Shown here: positions 11,836-23,300 of the stretch, in pieces | How the letters are laid out: each line of letters begins with the position of its first letter | How positions within the stretch are numbered: position 1 is the first letter of the stretch | DNA from: Calliphora vicina | Taxonomy: Eukaryota; Arthropoda; Insecta; Diptera; Calliphoridae | Assembly: GCF_958450345.1 (NCBI RefSeq) | Contig: NC_088780.1 | Coordinates: 32,139,667 to 32,203,666, forward strand | Direction of reading: 5' to 3' | DNA length: 64,000 nucleotides | Translations under genes and position numbers: made by a program | The notes under the pieces: model-generated | The model's database searches: none | Told to the model about the DNA's origin: nothing | Seen by the model: the letters and a program-made list of their open reading frames with translations, nothing else

Positions 11836-13271
11836 ATGAAATATCTAACGATACTACTGGTAATTTGCTACTTGCATCAGGGATGGGCAATGGAAAGCAA
11901 AGAAAACAAAACATTTGTGGCTACAAAAGATTGGCAAGAAATACCGGAGGGTAAGTTGATTAAATCATTAAAATAGAGAGAGAGATTTTAAGTGTGCTTG
12001 TTGTTTTGTTAGGTCAAGGTATACCAGCCGGTCTGCATATAAGAATCAATTTGGAAACTGGCAAAAAAGAAGCGAAAATTTTAGAAGAAAATAATGACTC
12101 AGCTGATAACCAGAACAAGGATAAGAGTGCTGCTGCACTCTCAGTGGTACCAGAAAGTTCTGGTGAAGATGGAGGAGACAAAGGAAACACGAAAAAGCCC
12201 AAGAAAGTCAAACATTTAAATGAAGCCCTACAAAGAATTGGTATTGATTATACACCCAAAGAAAAAGTTGAGAATATCATACGCGAATATCGATCATATG
12301 AGGAGCTTAAGAAAAATTTTGAGGGCATGCGTAAATCCTTTAAAACAGATGCTGAAGTTATCATTCAATTAATAGAAGAATTTCAAACAACATTCACAGC
12401 GGCTGACACTAAGGATTCGAAGGCTGGTTTAAAGACCCAAATGAAAATATTGGAGAGCTTTAATTATTTAATGTCCCAATTTGATAATGCTTTGTTGTTT
12501 GTGGACAAGGGTGGTTTGGAACAAGTTCTACTGCCTGTATTGGTAAATACGACCCATTCGCCGCTTAAGGTAGAGGCCATGCGTGTTTTAGGTGCCATGT
12601 CTCAGAATAATCCACGAGTTCAAATTAAAGTTTACGAACGTAATGTGGGCTCGCATTTGGCACAAATAATAATGAGTTCATCAAACACCGACGAACTCTC
12701 AGCAGCCTTGTATGCCTTTAGCAGTTTGCTGCGTAAATTTCCTTTGGCCCAGCAGAGAATACTCTCCACATCGGGCACACATGCCTTAATATCCGTTCTT
12801 AACCGGGACTGTGAATTGAAAATCAAAGTAAAAGCAATTGTTATTATAGGCGATCTGCTCAATGAACGCGAACTAGTTCTCTCTCAATCATCGGTCACTG
12901 ATGATCCCTTAGCAGCCGCCCAATATGCCGAGATCACATTGTCATCCTGGCTAATGGACCGTAACTATTGTGATATTTTGGAAACTATCATCAGCGAAAA
13001 TGGTTTTAGGTTCCTTGAAGCTCCCGATTTACTAGAATATATTGTTAAATCTCTTAACAGCACAAATCATTTGTGTTTAATCAGATGGGAACAAGATCCT
13101 CGTTTAAAGGAGATTTTCTTGGCACTTAAGGAAAGATTGTCCCAGTCCGAAGATGAATACCACTTGGATGTTGCTCAGTTGTTGACGGAACTTTTGCGGA
13201 AATTATATGGCGATGATGAACGTTTGCCGGTATTATATGCTGATGATAATAAAAAGCATGAGGAGTTGTAA
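11836..13271 (+). CDS. SIL1: SIL1, ER nucleotide exchange factor for BiP, 457 aa, two exons
   Basis: Exon 1 is 11836-11950 and exon 2 is 12013-13271; the 62-bp intron has a GTAAGT donor and a TTAG acceptor, phase 1. SIL1 releases ADP from the ER Hsp70 BiP (Hsc70-3 in flies). The signal peptide MKYLTILLVICYLHQGWA is followed by a charged linker. FVATKDWQEIPEG-QGIPAGLHIRINLETG is the SIL1-specific N-terminal signature, with IPAGLH invariant in animals. An acidic, low-complexity stretch (about 60-105) leads into the alpha-helical armadillo-like domain (about 120-430) that embraces BiP. The protein ends KHEEL, an ER retention signal of the KDEL type. The length is like that of animal SIL1. An AATAAA lies about 120 bp past the stop, near 13395. 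Starting at the TTG within exon 2 would lose the signal peptide. The decayed duplicate downstream preserves the same exon layout. Confidence 0.96.
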
Positions 13272-13403
13272 GTTTTTAAGGTATGGTGGTCATACATGGC
13301 AAATGTTTTATAAAAAATCCTGTATGTATTTAAGAACAAATTTGTTTGAAGTTGTTTAATGATACAACAATTTTGTACGTTCAAGAGCATCAAATAAAAT
13401 GAA

Positions 13404-13705
13404 ATTATGGATAGCAACCGAACTTCAGTTGCTAGAGGCCAACCACAAAGTTCTGGTTGCCAATGATAGCTGCCAGTTGCCATCTGTATTACCATTTTTT
13501 AAACTGACAACGCAACTTTAGTTCAGTTTACATCCATATATAGACCCATAAATATCTACTGTGATTTGTCCTGACACTAGTGGAAAGGGAACTAACACAA
13601 AACGAACTAGTTATAGCACTATATGAAGGGGAACTGTCATTTTAACAAGTCGATGTCCTAAGAAAGTGTAAATTGTCACGTTTTTGGTACTCTGTGATAG
13701 GTTAC
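13404..13705. other. Spacer after SIL1, unassigned, with a GCAACCGAA/TTGGTTGCC hairpin-like patch
   Basis: The interval between the end of the SIL1 duplication unit and the next repeat has no coding potential. At 13414-13480 it has repeated 'gcaaccgaa', 'ggttgcc' and 'cagttgc' segments resembling the interior of the MITE at 51915-52105. It may be a remnant of that family. Confidence 0.3.
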
Positions 13706-14326
13706 TAAACTGGTATTTCTACATTTTTCATTTGCGACCGCATAAAGTATATATATTCTAGATCGTTATAGATAACAAAGCCAATATGGCCATGTCCGTC
13801 TGTATGTAGAAATCAACTTTCCGTAGCCCCCAATTAACTTACATACATACATCAATATGTGGGGAATTCTTCCGGATCGGTTGCTATTTAAAATCGACAC
13901 AATCGGCTTACAAAATACTCAGATATAAGAAAAAAAAAACACGAAACCCTCGATTTTTGAAATATTTTTGATCTGTATCTGGATTACTAAGTCATTAATA
14001 TAGACAATATGGATATCTAATAATAGATACATATTTCAAAACTCTTTGCAATGGCGTATATAAGGCCATTGTGAGTCGGACCTACAATTTGTCAAAATCG
14101 GTAAAAATATTTTTTACCCCGAATTTTTTATTCTCCAAAAAACATTTTTTGTTATACAAGTTTTTCATAAAATTATTTAAAAATTTCTTTTTTAAATAAA
14201 AAAAAAATTGAATATTTTTTTAAATTTTACATTTAAATATTTAACGTTTATTTTAAAGTATAATTTGGTGAAGGGTATATAAGATTCGGCATAGCCGAAT
14301 ATAGCTTTGTTACTTGTTATTAATTT
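13706..14326 (-). mobile_element. DINE-1/mini-me-like non-autonomous element, reverse orientation
   Basis: Read on the minus strand it starts near AACAAGTAACAAAGCTATAT, contains the palindrome TTCGGCTATGCCGAA, TATATACCCTTCACC, a long A/T tract, a 'cccattgtaggtcc'-like block replaced by 'gtccgactcacaatgg', and a short remnant of the GACA/GACG microsatellite. It ends with the GAATATATATACTTTA and GAAATGAAAAATG blocks. The same order is seen at 39955, 40640 and 43670. The family call rests on resemblance to Drosophila DINE-1/mini-me sequences, which carry a GTCY repeat and a GATC...AATATATATACTTTATAGGG core. Confidence 0.65.
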
Positions 14327-14497
14327 TGGTTATAGTTAATTGATAATTAATTGTTAATTTTACCTGGAGAAGCCCAATTAACTATAACTAAAACAAAAAT
14401 GTTTTTGTGATTAATTTCAATAAAATAATTTTAAAATTCAAACTAAAACTAATTATCACACATGTTTGACGTGTTGCCGGGATGTTGTCAAACCAGA

Positions 14498-16321
14498 TTG
14501 TTCCGTATTAAAGTGGCATCACCGTAGGAAATATTATGCTGTATACAGTACTTCTTTTTACCGGTTTGTTTATAAAAACAAATTGTTGTTTTCTTCTTAA
14601 TTCTGACAGCTTAAAAACAGCTGACCGAAAAAAAATTAAAAATAACAATAAAACCATAAAAGTGCATACAAGAAACATTAAAGAAATAATAGACACGTAA
14701 AGTAAACACGTTGTAAAAAATGACTTAAATATACATATTTTAATAATTAACAGCAAATTAATTGCACAAAATCATCAAAAAAGTCATTACTAATTTAGAA
14801 TATAGTTATGAAATATCTAACGATACTACTGGTAATTTGCTACTTGCTTCAGGGATGGGCAATGGAAAGCAAAGAAAACAAAACATTTGTGGCTACAAAA
14901 GATTGGAAGAAATACCGGAGTGTAAGTTGATGAAATCATTAAAATAGAGATAGAGATTTTAAGTGTGCTAATGATACGCTTGTTGTCTTGTTAGGTTAAG
15001 GTATACCAGCCGGTCTGCATATAAGAATCAATTTGGAAACTGGCAAAAAAGAAGCGAACATTTTAGAAGAAAATGATGACTCAGCTGATAACCAGAAAAA
15101 GGATAAGAGTGCTGCTGCACTCTCAGTGGTACCAGAATGTTCTGGTGAAGATGGAGGAGACAAAGCAAACACGAAACAGCCCAAGAAAGTCAAACATTTA
15201 AATGAAGAACTACAAAGAATTGGTATTGAATACACCCAAAGAAATAGTTGAGAATATTATCATATGAGGAGCTTATGAAAAACTTTGAGGGCATGCGTAA
15301 GTCCTTTAAAACAGACGCTGAAGTTATCATTCAATTAATAGAAGAATTTCAAATAGGTTTCACATCGGCTGAGTTTAAGTATTCATAGTCTGGTTTAACG
15401 ATCCAAATGAAAATATTGGAGAGTTTTAATTATTTAATGTCACAATTTGATAATGCTTTGTTGTTTGTGGACAAGGGTGGTTTGGAACAAGTTCTACTGC
15501 CTGCATTGGTGAATACGACCCATTCACTGCTTAAGGCCATGCGTGTTTTAATGCCATATCTCAGAATAATCAACAAGTTCAACTTAAAGTTTACGAAAGT
15601 AATGTGGGCTCGTATTTGGCCAAAATAATAACGACTTCCTCAAACACCGACGAACTCTCAGCTGCCTTGTATGGCTTTAGCAGTTTGCTGCGTAAATTTC
15701 TTTTGGCACAGCAAAGTTTACTCTCCACCACGGGCATACACGCCTAAATAGCCGTTCTTAACCGGAACTGTGAACTGAAGATCGAAGCAATTGTTATTAT
15801 AGGCGATATGTTCAATGTACAAGAACAATATTTGCACAACTCTGATGATCGCTTAGCAGTCGTCCAATATGCCAAGATAAAATTATTGTGATATATAACT
15901 ATTGTGATATTTTGCAAACTATTATCAACGAATATAGTTTACGATTTCTCGAAGCTCCCGACTTACTAGAATATATTGTTAAATCTCTTAATAGCCCAAA
16001 CCATATGTGTTTAATCATATGGAGTCAAGATCCCCGTATCAAGGAGATTTTAATGGCGTTTACGGAAAAATTTTACCAGTTGGATGTTGCTCAGTTGTTA
16101 TCGGAACTTTTGCGGAAATTATATGGAAATGATAAAGATTTGCGGGTATTATATGCTGCTTATGATAAAAAAGCACGAGGAGTTGTAAGTTTTCTAGGAT
16201 TTTTATGTTATGGTGGTCATACATGGCAAATGTTTATTCACAAAAATTATGTATTTTTAACAGAAATTTGTTTGAAGTTGTTTAAATGTATTTTGAACAT
16301 TCAAACACCATAAAATAAAAG
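14498..16321 (+). pseudogene. SIL1 tandem duplicate, pseudogene
   Basis: This is a direct duplicate of 11525-13403, including the upstream region (AACAGCTGAC at 14616-14625), exon 1 (ATG at 14808), the intron, exon 2 and 3' flank. Many lesions are visible. Exon 1 has a 1-bp loss in the GATTGG(C)AAG codons. The start of exon 2 reads TAA where the parent has the CAA glutamine codon. Two bases are lost near 15230, TAG replaces a sense codon near 15389, and six bases are missing near 15536. There is a TAA near 15745 and a large scrambled part at 15780-15890. A frameshift before the end removes the KHEEL retention signal. Long open pieces remain at 15033-15251, 15407-15628 and 15888-16313. The intron is retained, so it arose by segmental duplication and not by retroposition. 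It cannot make SIL1. Confidence 0.95.
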
Positions 16322-16495
16322 GAGAATATTACTAAAACAAATCAAAGTGACATGGTCTCGTACTAATTCTAACCCTAATGAAAATTAAAAAAAAATTTGG
16401 AAAAAATATAAAAAAATATTTTTTTTTTTTAATAAAGTCTTCGATGTAAGCCATTAAATATTTTTAAAGTCTTCCCAAAATGTATCGTATTGGTA
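16322..16495. other. AT-rich spacer, nothing recognised
   Basis: It contains A and T homopolymer runs and no recognisable coding or repeat signature. Confidence 0.5.
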
Positions 16496-17241
16496 TGTTT
16501 TTACCTTTTAAATAAAAACAGTGGTTTATTTATTTTAAATAATCTGGATATTTTTGATGTTTTGAAGCAGTAGTTTAAAATTGAAACAATGTGTTTTTAT
16601 GCAAATACACGTTTATAATTAACAACTTACTTGGGGGTTACACGATCAAGTTTTGCCTTTCAAGTTTTAATACACTCACACTTTTTTACTAATACACTCA
16701 CACTTTTAAGAATTGAAACGAACTTGCATTCAATTTCTCATTCAAGTTGGTTTTCAATTTTTCTTTCAAGAAAACAGCTGATTACAGGTTTTTACCCAAT
16801 TTGTACTAAAATTGTTTTCAAGTTGCGTGATGCCTACGTCACAGCTTTCAATTTTTATAAATTTTGACAAACAGTATATGTAAAAGACTATCAAGAAAAA
16901 CTTGATCGTGTGGCTGCAGTGTTATACATACACAAGAATGCTGTTGATGTTAGCTCTAACAGCGCCTATGATAAACTAACTTAACGACTGCAAGCTCTGC
17001 CACCATTTATACACAGCGCCATATTCCTTCCAGTAGCTTCATGAATGATATGTACGTACAGCAGCAGCTTCAATGTTAATGTTAGTATGTTGCCATACAT
17101 ACACACAATGCTAATAACTTAGTGCTATAAACATTGTTGATAAGTAGAAGCTTCTATTGATGGACATGTTTATAAACATGCTGAATGTTGCAAGTAGTCA
17201 TTACAGACCGTTAAATTCAAATTGATAGTGCAATTTCGTAA
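16496..17241 (+). repeat. LTR-like repeat, copy 1
   Basis: It starts TGTTTTTACCTTTTAAATAA and ends near AATTTCGTAA. It shares with the copies at 21170 and 32549 the blocks ACACGTTTATAATT, GCTGTTGATGTTA, ATTTATACACAGCGCCAT, TTGATAAGTAGAAG, GTTTATAAACATG and ACCGTTAAATTCAAAT in the same order. No internal retroviral-type ORF flanks it, so it looks like a solo LTR. GTATG occurs on both sides of the ends, but the exact boundary is uncertain. Confidence 0.6.
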
Positions 17242-19309
17242 AGTATGAAGACTTTTGCTTATTAAATTTTTTATTATTTTCTTCATTAACTTGTTTTTAA
17301 ACCATGTAAATGTAATTTTTAAAAAAAATTTTTATTTTTTTTGATTGGCATTTTTGTCATTTACTTTTAACCTGCAACGCCATATGATAATAAAATGTGT
17401 AAACATTGTGGAAGAAGATCCACACAATCTAATATACCCACTCCGGAATTATAACTATGTGTTTCCACGTAGAAATTCATTAACTTTTGTTAAAATTTAA
17501 CATGTCAATAAAAATAAATTAATAAAACAAATTATAAAACAGTGATGTTTATTTTATCACAAAATATTCGTCATTCGAATACTTTTAATAATAATTGAAA
17601 TAAACTATATAAAAAAGTTTGTACATTAATACATTTTAGCTTAATATAAATTTACTAGAATCAGATGTACATTTTTTTATCTAAAAATTAGTTGTTATGT
17701 ATCTTCAAAAATGTATTATTACTAAAAACAATCAATGAAAAAAAGAAAATTAACGAATATTTTATCCTAATTGAAAGCAACACTAACAACAAAAAATGGG
17801 AAATAAATGAGAAGCATTGCCAGCTCAGACAAAAATCAGTACATTAGTTATTGTGCCTTTAACAAACGTTTATGAATACAATACTTTTATAAATGATTTT
17901 TAAAGCTAAAGTGTTCGTTAACAAAATTGTGTTTTAAATCTACAATAAGGGTTTTTATGCATATAGCCGTAAGTGTATATACAAATATAAATTCTCTAAT
18001 ACAAGTATTTCATTGATTTTAAGTAATTCTTTAAAATGTGCTTAAAAATCATTATAAGAGTTATATTCACTTTTTAAACAATAAGACTAAGACATTATGA
18101 CTTTAAGTCATGACTAAAAATCATGTTTTATTTTTTGTACTAACAAATTGTGACGTCTAAACACAAGGCAAGTTTTCTGTTTTTCAAGACTTTTTTTGAT
18201 ATTCTGCTTCGAGCTCTTTTCTGATTGGTTGTTGATACGATTATATGCCAAAAAAGGCAAACGTGGTTGACAAAAAAAGGCATCGTATAAATGCAAGGGG
18301 ATTTTCGTAGGGGTTTAAAAAGAAAAACAAAAAAAAAAACAACATGATTTTAAATCAAAGTGTAAATGCCACATAACTAAACAATTTATTAATAAAAAAT
18401 TAAAATATTATTCAACAAATTAAACTTTTTGCATAACCAAAATTTTAATATGATTTTACTGTTAATAACTTCTTGTTTCGATATAGGCGCGCAAAAGAAT
18501 AACATTTCTTTCTTTACTTAAAAATTACATCTAAATATCGAAATTTTATAGCATTGGAAACGGGGATACGCTAATGTTACATTCATAGCTTTTTCACCAG
18601 AATTTGATGAAGTTCTTTCTGCTTCTCCGTGTTTTAAAACCGAAATAAACTTAAATAAAATTCGGTTTTAAAACTGTGAAAGAATATCGATAGCTTTCTC
18701 TTTAAAATACTAAGAGTGCGGGTCAATAAGTCTGCGACTTGTTCGGCACTTAACTGAAAAGGCAACACTGCTCCTGCCAACATTCATCTGCCAATTGACT
18801 CCTGTCAAAATTTGAACAAACTGAGTCATTTACTTGAGAAATTGGAAAAAAGTGAATTTCATCTGATTATTTTTTGCAAAAAAAAACATCACTCAAATAA
18901 AGGCTTAACTTCATAATTGGGAACTGGGCACCATCAATTTCAATGGTAAAAAAGTGTTAAGTTTCGTTGTGGGCGTATAAACACGGAAGATGCCGAACGC
19001 CACATATGAATCAGCTGGTTTCAGAAATATGACAATAGAAAAATAACAAAAGAAAATGGCAAATTGGTTGTTGTTTGAAAAAAAGGTACAAATATATTTT
19101 ACACTTGTTGCCTATTGAATATTGTATTTTTTCTCTCGCTCTGCAAACCACAACCATTGAAAACATTTTTGACAACTCTCAGACTGATTATTACAGATAT
19201 GCTACACATATGTATATCTGTAGTAATCTGTGTCGAACGCTCTGTTCGCCGAGTTGAGGTCTCTACACCCGAAACAATTGAAAAAATTATACTTTTAAAA
19301 AATAAATTT
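17242..19309. other. AT-rich intergenic DNA, nothing recognised
   Basis: About 2 kb with only short chance reading frames. None has recognisable protein features, splice-consistent neighbours or repeat structure that I can support. Confidence 0.5.
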
Positions 19310-19612
19310 TAATATTTTTATTTTTTTTCAACATTTTTTTTAAAAGTTTTTTTAATTTTTAATTTTTTTTTTTGGAAAAAGAATTTATGACAAAAAAAAA
19401 TTTTGGATGAAAAAAATTCCGGTTAAAAAATATTTTTCCCGATTTTGACCCATTGTAGGTCCATCTTACTTTAGCCTTACTATATACAATCGTTGCAATG
19501 TACTTTGAAATATCTATCATTAGATATCCATATTGTCTATCTTAATGACTTAGTAATCCAGATATAGATAAAAAATAGGCCAAAAATCGAGGTTGTCCCG
19601 GTATTTGAAGAA
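19310..19612 (+). mobile_element. DINE-1/mini-me-like fragment (middle part)
   Basis: It contains the CCCATTGTAGGTCC block, GTCGTTGCAAAG-like, AGATATCCATATTGTCTAT and GACTTAGTAATCCAGATA in the family order. It is truncated at its right where a reverse LTR-like fragment begins. A terminal piece of the same family (GAAATTACAAACGGAATG-like, TATATATACCC) resumes at about 19907-19970, which suggests nesting. Confidence 0.6.
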
Positions 19613-19634
19613 ACATCAACTGAGTGCCTTAAAG

Positions 19635-19872
19635 TGAGCTGTGTTTTTCAAGAGAATTCGTGTACATTATAAAGTGTGTTTGTATTTCTGCGAATTTATA
19701 AACGTGTATAAAAAAACATTGAGTGACTATTTAATTCTGTTGTTGTACATTTTCAAATAAATAAAGAGTTGTTACAATTTTTAAACTACTAAACGGCTTT
19801 TATTTGCAATCAAAAGTATCCGGTTTATTTAAAGGAAATAAACTAACGTTTTGAAAAGGTTAAAACGTAACA
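19635..19872 (-). repeat. LTR-like repeat, reverse, truncated (copy 4)
   Basis: Read on the minus strand it begins TGTTACGTTTTAACC at 19872, followed by GATTGCAAATAAAAGCCG and the 'caactctttatttatt' block. All of these match the left part of the copy at 21170. The remainder of the LTR is missing. Confidence 0.6.
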
Positions 19873-20059
19873 ATATGTATGTATGTATACATACATATGT
19901 ACTTTGTGCTGTCGCAAATGAAAAATGTAAAAATTACAAACGGAATGACAAACTTATATATACCCATGTGAGAAGCCTATGAGAGATTGTGGAAGCCATA
20001 AGCATCTCACATGGCTCAGCGGTTTAAATTTTGAATGGACACTTGGAAATGAGAAAGCT

Positions 20060-20220
20060 TTACGCAAGTTTCCATGGAAAAAGTTCATGAATTAGGCCAC
20101 GAAATGATTCCTTTTCCACCCTATTCTCCGGATTTAGCCCCGAGTGACTATTTCTTGTTTCCAAACCTTGTTTATGAAAATTAGTTTTCCTCCAAAAAAA
20201 TTTGGTCACCATTTTTTTTT
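20060..20220 (+). mobile_element. Mariner transposase fragment of a second lineage
   Basis: The plus strand encodes MEKVHELGHEMIPFPPYSP followed by DLAPSDYFLFPNL. This is the conserved C-terminal mariner box with YSPDLAPSDY carrying the third catalytic Asp. The sequence differs clearly from the SMQNAL lineage seen elsewhere in the window. Only this box is left; poly-T and a piece of a DINE-like end (TCGGCATAGCCGAATATAGC, 20242-20270) follow. Confidence 0.8.
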
Positions 20221-20285
20221 TTTTTTGAACGGAAATTATTTTCAATCTTCGGCATAGCCGAATATAGCTCTCTAACTTTTTAATA

Positions 20286-21165
20286 TTATTATTTTGTCAG
20301 ACTTATTAAAAATTCAGGACAAGTGTCCTCTTTCGAAAGGTCACAGGACTAGTGCGGTTAAAGCAATTTACATAAATTAATTAACAATTGTTATTCAATG
20401 GTGTTTTCTTTTCTGGCATAAATAATGTATTTATTCTGCCTTTTACCCTTCATTGAGTTCTTTTCTGAAAAAAATGTAGTTTGGTCGTGTTCTTTTCTAA
20501 TAATGTTACCCTAAAACCCTGAATATATGCAACATGTTTCACCCTCAATTTTATCAAAGGGTAGTATAGTTTTTTAATATTTAGAAGCTACATAAATGTA
20601 AATTGCATAAATGTAAATTGCATAATGATTTTGTTCTATTGTGATCGTTAAAAATGCAACACATTATGAGGATATGGGTAACATTTAATAAATGGTACAC
20701 AATATATAGGCAACATTTTGTGTCTAAGAAATAAAACACCATAAGTTTAAGTAAAATAAGTTTATGAAATAGCAATAGTTACGTCTTTTGCATTAAATAT
20801 TTACCATGTGTACCCCCGTACCTTTACTCTTACTGTAGCGTTAACGTAGTTTAACGTATTTTTATACAATTAATTGTTAAAATATAAAAGTCTGTTTGTC
20901 TTACTATTCTTTGGACTGTAGTATTTAGTTTATTCAGTTTATTTTCTTTTAAAATAAATATAAAAAACCAATATAAAAACAAACGTTTACTTGATTATAA
21001 AACTAATAAATGGGAGGAAACAAAATTGTACGACAAGGCTTCGAACCTTAGCCGTTGCAAATTTGTTAAAACTTATGATTATATAAAATTTTAAGTCGCT
21101 CAAAAATCTTAAATTCGCTACCCAAAAATCCTTTTCCGAAGGAAAAAATTATAATTATTTAAACA
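20286..21165. other. Intergenic DNA, nothing recognised
   Basis: AT-rich with a short direct repeat CATAAATGTAAATTG at 20590-20620. No coding or element signature is supported. Confidence 0.45.
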
Positions 21166-21169
21166 ATAT

Positions 21170-21871
21170 TTTTACGTTTTTACCTTTTAAAAACGGTGGT
21201 TTATTTCCTTTTGATTGCAAATAAAAGCAGTTTATTAGTTTAAAATTTGTTACAACTCTTTATTTATTCAAATGTACACAACAACAGTTTAAATAGTCAC
21301 TCTGTGTTTTTCTACAAATACACGTTTATAATTCACAGGAATGCATGCACACACTTAAATTACACACTTCAAAATGTACATGGATGCAGTTGATGTTAAT
21401 TCTAACAGCACCTATGATAAACTAACTACCGATTGCAATCGCCGCCACTATTTATACACAGCGCCATCTTGCTTCCAGTAGCTTCATGTGTTATCTTAAC
21501 GTACAAAACTTGACTCTTAGCTATATTATTGCCATATAAAGTTAAGCCGTATCACAAAGTCTGAATTAGCTGTTAACCAAAAACTGATGACACCTTTTTT
21601 AGAGGCCCCACTGATTTTCGGAAACTTTGGGGTCCCATAAAAAAAATCGGCCACCAAAATGGACAAACTGAGTATAGGGTTTTACTACCCTTTGGTAGTA
21701 GAGTCGAACCTATACAGTCATTATCGTGTGTTTTTTTCACTGTTGCACAGTGTTATCAATATTGTTGATAAGTAGAAGTTTCTACTGATGGAAATGTTTA
21801 TAAACATGATGAATGTTGCGAACAGCCGTTACAGACCGTTAAATTCAAATCGCTAATGCAAACTCGTAACA
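21170..21871 (+). repeat. LTR-like repeat, copy 2, with ATAT flanks
   Basis: It starts TTTTACG and ends CGTAACA, close to the TGTTACG/CGTAACA inverted ends seen at 32549-33270 and 19872. Identical ATAT tetramers flank it (21166-21169 and 21872-21875), compatible with a 4-bp target-site duplication. Its 702-bp body shares ordered blocks with the copy at 16496. No polyprotein fragment lies next to it, so it is probably a solo LTR. Confidence 0.65.
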
Positions 21872-21911
21872 ATATCTTTTAAGCAAGAATATTTTAAAAT
21901 ACAATACAGTT

Positions 21912-22155
21912 AATTCACTAGGTCTCTTATCACGTCATATTGTCATAATGTCCTAATATTTCACAATGTTTTTTATTGCTTTTCAAGAAAAAAATGTCCT
22001 AAAATAATACTACTATATATGCTATGTTTATTGTATTATCGTAACCAACCAGCTGAGACCTGTGCCGAATGCCTAAGAGTCGGTTAAGCCGAGCCGCCGA
22101 GTCGTGATATATTAGGATATTATGACAATATGACTGATAAGAGACCTTGTGAATT
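21912..22155. mobile_element. MITE with about 52-bp terminal inverted repeats (CACWAGGTCTCTTATCA family)
   Basis: The left arm starts AATTCACTAGGTCTCTTATC and the right arm ends GAGACCTTGTGAATT. The inverted match extends through GTCATATTGTCATAAT and CCTAATAT, about 52 bp with a handful of differences. AATT flanks both CAC/GTG ends and may be the target duplication. The interior is about 140 bp and non-coding. It abuts the mariner relic starting near 22160. Confidence 0.85.
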
Positions 22156-22159
22156 GACC

Positions 22160-22930
22160 AAATATATAACTGAACTGTTCATCTTTTGAGAACAAGAACT
22201 GTTCATCTTTTGAGAACAAGAACGAATCAAGCCAAGCGAATTCCAAAGACAGCGTTCTGCATCGATTGAAACAAAGAGTAGTCGGACGGGGTAAGGCCTG
22301 GACTATAGGCGGGTGGGGCAAAACTTCCCAACCACTTCCTTCTACATAGTTTTTAACAGGTATTTCAACATGTGGACGGACGTTGTCATGATGGAATATT
22401 ACGGTTTCATTTCTGGACCAATTTTTTGACCAATGCTAGCTTTAAGCGAATCTGTGATGGTCTGGTCAGATTACAGCAGCTAATAATAGATAGGACCCTT
22501 TTGGTCCCACCAAATACAGAGAATTACCTTATCGCCATGGATATTTAGCGTTACATACGATATTTTACGCTTCGTGTTATCGTAATGGATCCATTTTTCA
22601 TCCCGACTAATGATTCGGTTGATAAATGATTTTCTTTTAAAGCGTTCAAGCATCATTTCGGACATGCAAAATCGTCTTTAAAGGTCTATCGGCTTCAATT
22701 CGTATGGTACCTGCTTTTGGATGATTTCTGCTAATCGCAAACGTTTTGAAATTGCAGCTTAAAAAGCTCTCAATGATTTTGCAAGCTCATGGAGTAATGC
22801 AACCAATTCTAGGTCTTCAAAATTTGGTTGACTGACCTTGGCGATCTTTGTCTTTTGTGTCAAAATCACCACTTCTGAAACCATAAGCTTTGGTGTGTAA
22901 TCGGTGTTGCTACTCAAGCAGCAATTTCAA
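22160..22930 (-). mobile_element. Mariner relic, minus orientation
   Basis: The minus strand gives degenerate mariner transposase: the ASKDEQF-like block (22170-22230), a tyrosine-rich SMQ-like region near 22265-22300, and MSEMMLERFKRKSFINRIIS (22665 downward) before DEKWIHYDN, the first catalytic Asp. Frameshifts and a duplicated 30-bp block (FLFSKDEQ twice, 22170-22220) break it. It is joined head to head to the plus-strand fragment at 22940. Confidence 0.8.
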
Positions 22931-22939
22931 GACGTTTTT

Positions 22940-23300
22940 TTCATCCAAAAGCAGGGAAATTGGGAACCATACGAATTAAAGCCAAGAGACCTTGAAAGAC
23001 GATTTTCCATGTCCGAAATGATGCTTGAACGCTATAAAAGAAAATCATTTTTTCACCGAATCATTACTTGTGATGAAAAATGAATCCATTACGATATCCC
23101 GAAGGGTAAAAGATCGTACGTGAAGCCCGGCCAAAGAGCCAAATAGACACCAAAACCATGGCGCTAAGGAATGCTCAGTATTAATTGGGAGCAAAATTGT
23201 CCTGTCTATTATGAGCTTCTGAAATCTGACCAGACCATCACAGGGCACCTGTACCGAACGCAACTGATATTCCGTCCGACTACTACTTGTTTTGATCGAT
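22940..23300 (+). mobile_element. Mariner relic, plus orientation, head-to-head with the previous one
   Basis: Plus-strand frames encode WEPYELKPRDLE, MSEMMLERYKRKSFFHRIIT (23008-23067) and the CDEK first-Asp box. GPVYYELLKSDQTITGHLYR-like sequence follows and ends abruptly near 23300. Stops and small indels are present. Confidence 0.75.
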
